The notes beneath the pieces were generated by a model. That model saw only the letters and a program-made list of their open reading frames with translations, was not told where the DNA came from and made no database searches. A stretch of DNA of 64,000 nucleotides from Effrenium voratum (lineage: Eukaryota > Sar > Dinophyceae > Suessiales > Symbiodiniaceae). A program made the translations under genes and the position numbers. Location: contig CAUJNA010000513.1 in NCBI GenBank assembly GCA_963377175.1, positions 1,102,338 to 1,166,337 on the forward strand. The letters run 5' to 3'. Below, piece after piece: positions 15,608 to 22,621 of the stretch; the first letter of the stretch is position 1; each line of letters begins with the position of its first letter.

Positions 15608-17700
15608 TTTACGGTAAGTTTTTAAAGCAGTTGTTAAAGCGTGATATTAAGTTGAAGATATTATATTACAAACAACCTAATCATGTTTATAAAGTTAATT
15701 ACAAGAAAATAATTGATGAACTCTATTCTACAAACATATCAAGCAATGAAGATTTAAATAAGCAACTACAAAAAAAAGTAGCAAACATAAGCATCGGTAT
15801 GCTGGAAAAATCGCATAACACATCACAGAAAAGTAGCACATTTAACTCATTGAGGGAGGCATGTTATTATCAAAAGTTGAATCCAAACAGTAAAATCTAT
15901 ACAATCGGTCAGTACCAAACAGAATTAGAAGAATTAGAAGATGATGAAATGAGAGTAAAGGATACAGAAGGCATGACATATTATGTATTGAATGTGTCAG
16001 ATAAAAAAGTATTGAGCAACGGTTTTACATACATCAAAGAGCTTTTGCTACAATACCACAATTTCAAAATGTATGAAACATATAAAACATTAACTGATAA
16101 TAATATTAAAGTGTATAGTGTTAAAACGGACAGTTTTACTATCCACGAAGACGATTTGGATAAAGTTTATGGATATACTTATTTGAGAAAATGGCGGGAA
16201 GGACTGCTGAAATTTGGCGATGAAATAGGCGACTGGAGGCTTGAAGAGAAGCACACTATAACATTCCCGACACAACCATATAAGTATAAGTTTAATGAAT
16301 TACCTGAAATACCGAAGATTAAGAATATTAATATTTCTATTGAAGATGAATGGAAGACTGAAAGCATTTGTAAAAAAGTTATTAAACAAAACCCATGTCT
16401 AATCCGTGCTCGTTTCGCAGGTAGTGGCAAGAGTTATATAGGCGAATATTTCCAAAAAATGAATTATAATGTTTTGTTCGTTGTTCCAACCAATAGACTT
16501 TTACAAGAGAAAGAAGTAGAGGCGACAACATACAACAAGTTTTTTAGTATTGCGGTTCATGAAGATGCCGGAGAGAGATTGCCACAATTTGATTACTCGC
16601 CTTATGATATAATTGTATTTGACGAAATATATATGGCAAATTTATATGTGTTGAATAAAGTATGGTTATTTATTCAAAATAATCCGGATAAAATCGTAGT
16701 TGCTACTGGTGATGTTAAACAATTACAAGGAGTAGAAGTAATGACCAACTGCCAAGACCCAGCGACATACATGGATAATTGTTTGGATACAATCTTTAAA
16801 TACAACATCTTCTTAACAATATGTAAAAGAGTAGGGGCAAAAGACAGCATTGAAGGAGACAGGAACAGAAAGATAATAAATAATATGTATGAAGACTTTT
16901 GGGAAAATAAACTACCGTTAAATGACATCATACCAAAATATTTTGAAACAACTGATGATATAATGGCATCAGAGCATAACATCGCGTATACCAATATTAG
17001 ATGCCGAAATGTAGCAAGTGAAATCAGAGAAAGATTAAACATAAGTGCCAAGTATGTAGTAGGCGATATTTTAATTGCCAGAAAATGGATTAAACAACCC
17101 AGAGTTAATATAAATTTGAGATACAGGATTACACATATACAAGATGATGAATTAGGAAAACAAATAACATTACAAAATATAGCAAGAGAGGAAGATGAGT
17201 TTATGTTGTTTGAACCCATTGTAGATGCTAATTTTATTTATTCGTATTGTGCTACTACTCACTCATCACAGGGAGCAAGTGTAAGAGAGAGCATGACAAT
17301 TCATGAGCATAATTTACCATTTGTAAGTAGAGAGTGGCTGTGGTGTGCAATTACTCGCTGTGTTGATTTTAAAAAGGTTAAATTTTATTGTAATCCAGAC
17401 TTTGATAAACAAATGGATAAAAATATGATAATGAGATATTTTAAAAACAAAGTAGAAAACTACAAGATACAGGACCGTCGTGCCCAAAGAGAAATCAATG
17501 ACGAAGAATACATAACTGCCGAATGGTGCTTACAACAGTTTCGTGCCAGATGCCAAAAGTGTAATACTCCATTCAATTTTGAAACTAAACAAGGTAAATT
17601 GTGTAGTAATTTTACTTGTCAGCGTCTTGATAATTCAATTGCTCACCATATAGATAATTCAACTTCGTTTTGTGTATATTGTAATGTTTCAGCACATTAA
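15574..17700 (+). CDS. polB: DNA polymerase B C-terminal palm fused to SF1 helicase and zinc finger
   Basis: Open in the minus-one frame from 15574; no ATG starts it near motif B, so it is the continuation of the upstream frame. It begins with palm motif B (KKYNLIYGK, about 15592-15618), then motif C as VKTDSF (about 16119-16136). An SF1 helicase follows: Walker A AGSGKS (about 16418), Walker B FDEIYM, motif III GDVKQLQG, THSSQGAS and AITR. The C-terminus is a Cys/His-rich finger (CQKCNTPF...CSNFTC...CVYC). The fusion would couple unwinding and synthesis during genome copying. The heptamer at 15583-15589 (A TTT TTA) resembles but does not match a canonical minus-one slippery site. Confidence 0.8.
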   Translation, partial: RKHIFNKKYNLIYGKFLKQLLKRDIKLKILYYKQPNHVYKVNYKKIIDELYSTNISSNEDLNKQLQKKVANISIGMLEKSHNTSQKSSTFNSLREACYYQKLNPNSKIYTIGQYQTELEELEDDEMRVKDTEGMTYYVLNVSDKKVLSNGFTYIKELLLQYHNFKMYETYKTLTDNNIKVYSVKTDSFTIHEDDLDKVYGYTYLRKWREGLLKFGDEIGDWRLEEKHTITFPTQPYKYKFNELPEIPKIKNINISIEDEWKTESICKKVIKQNPCLIRARFAGSGKSYIGEYFQKMNYNVLFVVPTNRLLQEKEVEATTYNKFFSIAVHEDAGERLPQFDYSPYDIIVFDEIYMANLYVLNKVWLFIQNNPDKIVVATGDVKQLQGVEVMTNCQDPATYMDNCLDTIFKYNIFLTICKRVGAKDSIEGDRNRKIINNMYEDFWENKLPLNDIIPKYFETTDDIMASEHNIAYTNIRCRNVASEIRERLNISAKYVVGDILIARKWIKQPRVNINLRYRITHIQDDELGKQITLQNIAREEDEFMLFEPIVDANFIYSYCATTHSSQGASVRESMTIHEHNLPFVSREWLWCAITRCVDFKKVKFYCNPDFDKQMDKNMIMRYFKNKVENYKIQDRRAQREINDEEYITAEWCLQQFRARCQKCNTPFNFETKQGKLCSNFTCQRLDNSIAHHIDNSTSFCVYCNVSAH

Positions 17701-17730
17701 TATTTTAAGATTTATATTTTAAAATCTTAG

Positions 17731-17773
17731 TTTTAGACAAAAAAGGGTTTAAAGACATAAGACCTATATATAG
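17731..17773 (+). promoter_or_regulatory. Early-type motif before 179-residue gene
   Basis: TTTTAGACAAAAAAGGGTTT then AAAGACATAAGACCTATATATA. The core AAAAAGGGTTTAAAGA is identical before the 210-residue gene. Confidence 0.6.
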
Positions 17774-17782
17774 TAGAGAGTC

Positions 17783-18322
17783 ATGAACGAACAAGAAGTG
17801 AATGATTATATTAATAAGAAATGCTATGACTGTTGCCATTTCAAAAACGAGAATATGGAATTATACAAATTATTTTTACCTAATGGAATAGTAAATAATA
17901 TTATTGATTATGCTTTGGACGAAGAAAAATGTAAAATTTGTAAAAATTGGAGGTTTTATCAAGAATTAATCAAATGTCATTTGAACCATAAAAGTCTTCT
18001 TAAAACAAATGTTGAAGACGACATTATAATATTTCTAACTGTGTATGAAAGACCACCTTTTGATTATGTTAGAGCATTTCTTAAAATCAGTAAGACAAAA
18101 TATGAAATGATTACATACATATTATGGATGTTGATTTATCATAGAAAGACAGGCTTTGATTTAAAAGAAGACATTAAATCATATATTGAAAGTAAAAAGT
18201 TTAATGTTAAAAATACCGTAAGAGATGTTAATATTATTATTAAAATGATGTTTGAAAGGGGTAAGATGTATCAACAGTTTAATAGTCATCAATTAAATTA
18301 TTATCCTGAACTTAAATTATAA
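17783..18322 (+). CDS. Cys-pair protein of the early group (179 aa)
   Basis: 179 residues. CYDCCHF...FLPNGIVNNIIDYALDEEKCKICK places two Cys pairs around an LPxxIVxxIIxY segment. The same arrangement (CQYC...LPENIVNIILEYSFYCVRC) occurs in the 210-residue protein at 19305, so they are diverged paralogues sharing one promoter motif. The LPxxIVxxIlxY core resembles the start of an F-box but is too short to prove it. Function unknown; early expression near the polymerase and integrase suggests a regulatory or host-modulating role. Confidence 0.7.
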   Translation: MNEQEVNDYINKKCYDCCHFKNENMELYKLFLPNGIVNNIIDYALDEEKCKICKNWRFYQELIKCHLNHKSLLKTNVEDDIIIFLTVYERPPFDYVRAFLKISKTKYEMITYILWMLIYHRKTGFDLKEDIKSYIESKKFNVKNTVRDVNIIIKMMFERGKMYQQFNSHQLNYYPELKL

Positions 18323-18358
18323 ATAATATTATCAATATAATAAATCTTAATTTATTAT

Positions 18359-18445
18359 ATGGATAAACAAAAAGTTATTAGTGATATTTACTATGACAAA
18401 AGCGGATACGGTAGTAAAGACAGAAAGATAAAACTATTACTATGA
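18359..18445 (+). CDS. Integrase N-terminal fragment, out of frame
   Basis: A 28-residue frame from ATG at 18359 reading DKQKVISDIYYDKSGYGSKD. The IYYD..GyGs pattern is the usual N-terminal start of polinton integrases. It ends at TGA 18443-18445, overlapping the ATG of the catalytic frame (ATGA, shift of minus one). So either the integrase lost its N-terminal piece by an indel, or the two parts are joined by frameshifting. Confidence 0.6.
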   Translation: MDKQKVISDIYYDKSGYGSKDRKIKLLL

Positions 18446-19251
18446 GTGATGTAAATGAATTCTTTAAAAATAATATTGAAGAGAAAAGAAAACCAAGAGG
18501 GCAGAATAGTTTTGTTGCTCCTCATGCTTTTTGGGAATTTCAATTAGATTTGTTTTTTATTTCTAAAAATGATTTGGAAAATCAAAAGTTTAGAATTGGA
18601 TTAATATTAATTGATATATTTAGTAAATATGCTACTGTAATACCTATTGCAAGTAAGCAACCGCCAGATGTATTAGCAGGAATAATGGAGGGTATTAAGA
18701 AAATGGATGGAAAACCCAAAATGATATACAGCGACGAAGAAGGTAGTTTGTTTAGTTCTGTTATTACTGATTATCTTGATGAGGAAAAAATTAAATTGCA
18801 CACCACGAGAGGCCACCCTGCTTTTGGTGAAAGATTCATTAGAACCTTTAAGGATATGCTTTTTAAAAGAGTTGATGCGGATGAAAAGAAAGGTAAAAAC
18901 AATATACAATGGATAGATTATATTTTAGAAATATTATTGACATATAATAATAAATTAGTAAGTTCCGTTGCGAAAATGACACCGATAGAAGCAAGGAAAA
19001 AGAAAAATGAGTTTGAGGTTAAACTGAATATATCAATGAATGCCAGAAAAACCCGTTTGTATCCTGATTTAGATGTAGGAGACAAAGTTAAGATTATGAG
19101 AAAGAAGGCGATTAGTGAAAAAGAACGGACCAGCCATTATTTGAAGACTATTCACACCATAACTAAAATAGAAGCTAAGTTAGGGCAGAAATATTATCAT
19201 GTTAGTGATTTTCCTAAACCTTTATTACGACACGAAATGTTAAAATTATAG
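18442..19251 (+). CDS. Polinton-type rve (DDE) integrase
   Basis: 269 residues. The catalytic core has Asp36 (FQLDLFFI), Asp98 (IYSDEEGS) and Glu130 (GERFIRTFKD), the D,D,E triad of the retroviral integrase fold. The C-terminal part (LDVGDKVKIMRKK..., HVSDFPKPLLRHEM) matches the SH3-like end of polinton integrases. It would cut and join the terminal repeats and make the target duplication seen at 211 and 20835. The N-terminal zinc-binding region is missing from this frame; a short piece of it lies at 18359-18445. No element B homologue exists. Confidence 0.9.
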   Translation: MSDVNEFFKNNIEEKRKPRGQNSFVAPHAFWEFQLDLFFISKNDLENQKFRIGLILIDIFSKYATVIPIASKQPPDVLAGIMEGIKKMDGKPKMIYSDEEGSLFSSVITDYLDEEKIKLHTTRGHPAFGERFIRTFKDMLFKRVDADEKKGKNNIQWIDYILEILLTYNNKLVSSVAKMTPIEARKKKNEFEVKLNISMNARKTRLYPDLDVGDKVKIMRKKAISEKERTSHYLKTIHTITKIEAKLGQKYYHVSDFPKPLLRHEMLKL

Positions 19252-19292
19252 GTTTTAGACTAAAAAGGGTTTAAAGAAATAATACCTATATA
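19252..19292 (+). promoter_or_regulatory. Early-type motif before 210-residue gene
   Basis: TTTTAGACTAAAAAGGGTTT followed by AAAGAAATAATACCTATATATA, almost identical to 17731-17773. It starts right at the integrase stop. Confidence 0.6.
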
Positions 19293-19304
19293 TATTAGCG
19301 AGTT

Positions 19305-19937
19305 ATGTTTAAGATTGAGTTTAACAGTGTTGAAGAAAGAAATAAGGTTGGTCAATGCCAATATTGTAGGCGTATCAGAAATAACAGAATGGGTGGGTTT
19401 AATTCAACAAACCTACCGGAAAACATTGTTAATATAATACTTGAATATTCTTTTTATTGTGTTAGATGTTCAAAGGCAGTAAAGTATATAGACAGAGTGG
19501 ATGAAGTGATAGAAAACAAACCCGAATACACAAATTTTCAACGGGCAACTGCTTATGACATACAGGTGTATTGCTTCACACAGTTTAACCCATTTCCTGA
19601 ATATAAGACTGTTTTAAATGATGTATTGACATTTTTTAGTGTATCAGGCTATAGAACAAATCTCATAATCATGTATTCAAAGGAAGTTCATGAAATATTC
19701 AAAGACTTGTATGATAGTTTGTTTGATGGTTATATCACTGAATGTGCTAAACATCATTTGTTGGAAAACCGTGTAGATACTGCTTATGGGACAATGCTAA
19801 AATACACAGATATGTTTAGAATGATTTTGACATATTTGAAAGGTAAAAATGCTAATAACAAATATTTCAACCAGTTTTATAATGGAGACCTTGACCATGA
19901 AATCGGTAGAACAGTTGCCCAAATATGGTTGAGATAA
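19305..19937 (+). CDS. Cys-pair protein of the early group (210 aa)
   Basis: 210 residues. CQYCRR...LPENIVNIILEYSFYCVRC is shared in layout with the 179-residue protein at 17783. The rest is helical without recognised motifs. It is the last unique gene before the right terminal repeat. A long AT palindrome follows its stop. Function unknown. Confidence 0.7.
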   Translation: MFKIEFNSVEERNKVGQCQYCRRIRNNRMGGFNSTNLPENIVNIILEYSFYCVRCSKAVKYIDRVDEVIENKPEYTNFQRATAYDIQVYCFTQFNPFPEYKTVLNDVLTFFSVSGYRTNLIIMYSKEVHEIFKDLYDSLFDGYITECAKHHLLENRVDTAYGTMLKYTDMFRMILTYLKGKNANNKYFNQFYNGDLDHEIGRTVAQIWLR

Positions 19938-19943
19938 ACAGGG

Positions 19944-19980
19944 GGTTATATAATATATAATATTATATATTATATATACC
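19944..19980. terminator. AT-rich palindrome after 210-residue gene
   Basis: TATATAATATATAAT pairs with ATTATATATTATATA (about 19947-19976), seven or more bases after the stop codon at 19937. Confidence 0.6.
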
Positions 19981-20021
19981 AACGTGAAAAACATTACAGT
20001 TTAAACCACCCCAGATTAAAG

Positions 20022-20037
20022 TCGCGAAGCCTCGCGA
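20022..20037. repeat. GCGAAG palindromic element, non-coding copy
   Basis: TCGCGAAGCCTCGCGA, one base from a perfect palindrome, located just inside the right terminal repeat and lacking a counterpart beside the left one. Confidence 0.5.
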
Positions 20038-20180
20038 ACCGCTGTGAGCGTCTATTGTATGGTTTGTTGTTTGGTTTTTTGTTTGGTTTGTTGTTTGGTG
20101 GTTTTTTTCGGGACAGGTGGCTTACCCAGACCTCGTTATGGATTATGTCGTGAAACCTCACGAACTCGGCAGAGCTTCGT

Positions 20181-20210
20181 GCCTAAAACTGTTTAAAGGG
20201 TAGACTGCTT
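20181..20210 (+). promoter_or_regulatory. Early-type motif before terminal gene (right)
   Basis: CCTAAAACTGTTTAAAGGG then TAGACTGCTT, matching the left copy and the element B copy. Confidence 0.45.
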
Positions 20211-20226
20211 ATTGTTGTAAGAGATT

Positions 20227-20664
20227 ATGGAAGGGAAATACTGTTCAGGGTGTGGATGTTATAAGAATAGAAATTCATTTACAGATAACTGTAAAACTTG
20301 CGATAGATGCCGGGAAAAGCAAAAAAAGAAAGACCAAAGAAGAAGACTGATAAAAGCGATGGATAAGCAACAGAAGGAAATAGAAGAAGGAGAAAAACAA
20401 TATTGTAAGATGAATAGGAAGATAGAATTATTTTCAGAAAATCATAAAACTTGCGATGCGTGTAGAGAAAAAATGAAAATATATTCGCAAACATGGAGAG
20501 ATAATCATAAGGAAGAGATACGAGAGATAAACAAAGAACACGGCATGAAAATATGTTTGTGTTCTGTTTGTGATTGCGAGGTTAGATTGAAACATAAGGC
20601 GAGGCATGAAAAAACAAAGAAGCATATTGATAATTTAAAAAAGAATGAGGTTGAGGATAATTGA
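20227..20664 (+). CDS. Terminal-repeat zinc-finger protein (right copy)
   Basis: 145 residues, identical to the left copy apart from a 9-base in-frame deletion. The deletion removes one Cys pair element (the left copy has QYCTHCKMNRK, this one QYCKMNRK). It probably arose between the two ATTG repeats that flank the lost bases. The second zinc site may be disabled, so the two terminal copies are no longer equivalent. Confidence 0.85.
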   Translation: MEGKYCSGCGCYKNRNSFTDNCKTCDRCREKQKKKDQRRRLIKAMDKQQKEIEEGEKQYCKMNRKIELFSENHKTCDACREKMKIYSQTWRDNHKEEIREINKEHGMKICLCSVCDCEVRLKHKARHEKTKKHIDNLKKNEVEDN

Positions 20665-20834
20665 AATGGTTTAAGTTATTCTTGAAAAATGAATAACTTG
20701 AAACATTTGGTGAGTGGATTGATTTTTGGAAACATGTTTAAGCGTTTATGTGGATTTTGGGCGGTGTGTTGATAAATGCTGTTGGGCGGGTTTGGAAATT
20801 AGGGGTAGAAAGCTTGCGGTAAGCCCACTCTTGC

Positions 20835-20841
20835 TGTTACA
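20835..20841. repeat. Target site duplication, right copy
   Basis: TGTTACA follows the right terminal repeat, which ends ...CCCACTCTTGC. It matches the left copy at 211-217 exactly. Confidence 0.8.
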
Positions 20842-21747
20842 CCCCTTTGGTTCTTTGTTTAGAGAAGCTTGGATTCCGGCCGGGACTTCAGTTCGATCCT
20901 ACCGGAAGGATTTGACCGTGCAGTTTCATGTTGCCAAGTCCCTTAAATGGTACGCCGTAGTGGAAATGTTTGGACATGTCATAAAAGAATGGGTGAGATG
21001 AGGACACTGACTTGATACGTAGTCTGCTTCCTTCCGTGTTGGGAGCTTGAAGTGGTGTCACCTCTGTGTTTGCGTGTCTGCTTTCTTGAGGTATCCATTT
21101 TATCCTTTATTGGCTGGTTTAAACGGAAGTCAAGAGGACCAAAGTCCACGAGATGTGTGGCGCGAAGTGATGGGGTTGGCAAGCACGCGCCTGTCAGATC
21201 CTGGACGGCTTGCTGAACAGGAGCCGGATGCGGGAGCCGAGAGCGGCACACGTTTGGGACCTTTCCTTGGGGCGGAGCTGACTGACCCCCTTGCCCCTCC
21301 CTTGTGGTGTGTCTGGATTTCTGCAACCAAGCAAGTCTGGCCAAGCTCTCTCTGGTTGACTTTGCGAGTTTGTGTCGGTATGTATGTGTTTGCATGTGTG
21401 TCTCTGTGTGTGGTGTGTGTGTGTGTGTAAGAGGATTCACAATAGCCTTGCAGAATGCCCATCCCAACCATGTAAAACAGGTTGGTTGGGAGTGGGGCAA
21501 CAGCGTTGGTTGGTTCCGTGCGCGTTGTGAGCTCGCTCAGAACTGGTCAACCATGTCAAACTCCTGGGTTCAACCTTCACAGGGCGTAGATCAAGGCTGA
21601 TGGCTGAAGCAAGGAGTAGCTCTGGCAGAGCTTTACTCTCTTCATAGTTCATGTGTGTTTGGGTGTTTTTCGCCCTTTTCCTGTTTGTGGATGCGAAGAA
21701 CCAGCGGGTGTTTCATCCATCACACCTGGGAAGATGACCTCGGCTGA
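20842..21747. other. Host DNA upstream of first recognised exon
   Basis: About 900 bases with no gene I can support. It includes a short GT-rich microsatellite (about 21365-21430). The N-terminal exons of the actin-related protein were not found here; they may lie left of the window, which would put element A inside an intron. Confidence 0.4.
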
Positions 21748-21878
21748 GCTGTGCTTGCGGCCATGCGCTCGGTGCGCTCGGCGCGCTCGGCGAGGATCTT
21801 CTTCCAGTACCTTCACCTCAGCCCCAAAGACCGGCGGATCATCGTGTGCGAGTCCGTGTATTCATCCACTCAGTTCAG
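21748..21878 (+). CDS. ARP10: ARP10-like exon A
   Basis: Encodes IFFQYLHLSPKDRRIIVCES then VYSSTQFR. The actin-family LxPKDRRVVVxES block is unmistakable. The 5' edge is uncertain. The 3' edge TTCAG followed by GAGAGA implies a GA donor; the split arginine codon is completed by the first base of exon B. Confidence 0.7.
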
Positions 21879-22525
21879 GAGAGACTTCAAAACCACACCT
21901 TGAACAAAGGAAAGGACCGGCCCAAAGAAAAGACCTGGGAAAGTTGACCATGGTCAAAAACTGGTACAAGGTGGTTGTCCCTTCCTTCCAAAGCTGCAAA
22001 ACAGTGACCACTGTCTTGGGCTCTTTCCTTCTGGGACCAACTTGATACCCCAAGGATCTGGTCCAAAAGGAGGAACCCTGTGAGCGCAAGCGCGCCGGGG
22101 CGATAGGCCTGTAACTTCTCAAAACGTGACCCTTCACGAGAAAAAGAAGAAGAAGCAACAACGATGAGGTTCCTAGCTTGAGGTTCCTAGTTTTATTTTG
22201 AGGTTCATCCATTCCAGGACTTTTTGGGAGCGTAGATATCTTTCATTCGCCCATTTGGAAGCAGAAATCTCCGCCTTCATGTCCCTTTTGATTTCCTCAA
22301 CAGTGCACCCTCACAAAACCGGAAACCCAGTTGTGTTGAAACATCCATGCGCATAGTACAATTGCGAGAAGCTCCCAAACCAGCACCAAACCTATGTCTT
22401 GGGTGAAGTTTAATCTGGAGCCTCCTCAGAAGTGGCTGGTGGTCTCAGCAAATTGTGATGTCCGCCATTTCGGGTCCGGGACCCATTCAGATTCATACCA
22501 TGTCACTGGATCTGAACCTGATCAG

Positions 22526-22621
22526 GAAAGCGCTGGCTTTTGTACTCTTCAAGCTCTTCTCGGCCCCATCGGTGTGCTTCGTGCTGGAGCTGGTCTTACC
22601 GCTCTACCTGCCCCCTGGCGG
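22526..22621 (+). CDS. ARP10: ARP10-like exon B
   Basis: Encodes KALAFVLFKLFSAPSVCFVL then ELVLPLYLPPG, matching the LxxVLFxxFxxPSVLFxPxHLxxLY segment of ARP10. The acceptor is ATCAG. The donor GT is at 22622. The end phase (two bases) is completed by the first base of exon C across the retrotransposon-bearing intron. Confidence 0.75.

Larger units (their letters stand above)
217..20835. mobile_element. Element A: full-length polinton-like endogenous virus
   Basis: A strongly AT-rich block of about 20.6 kb in a GC-richer background. It is bounded by inverted repeats of about 790 bp and by the 7-base direct repeat TGTTACA on both sides. Two of those bases can be assigned to element or target, so the result fits the 6-bp target duplication and AG-type terminus known for Polinton/Maverick elements. 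Inside are the hallmark genes: family B DNA polymerase, rve integrase, A32-like packaging ATPase, major and minor capsid proteins. A fibre, a lipase, a cytosine methyltransferase and many small proteins are also present. Structural genes fill the left half and replication genes the right. No Ulp1-type capsid protease was found. Full termini and a target duplication argue for genuine integration rather than a contaminating virus. Frame breaks in the polymerase and integrase suggest it may no longer move by itself. Confidence 0.9.
20049..20835 (-). repeat. Right terminal inverted repeat of element A
   Basis: Reverse-complement partner of 217-1010. It carries the second copy of the terminal zinc-finger gene (20227-20664). 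Its inner edge is CGTCTATTGTATGG. A GCGAAG-type palindrome at 20022-20037 sits just inside it. Confidence 0.9.
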
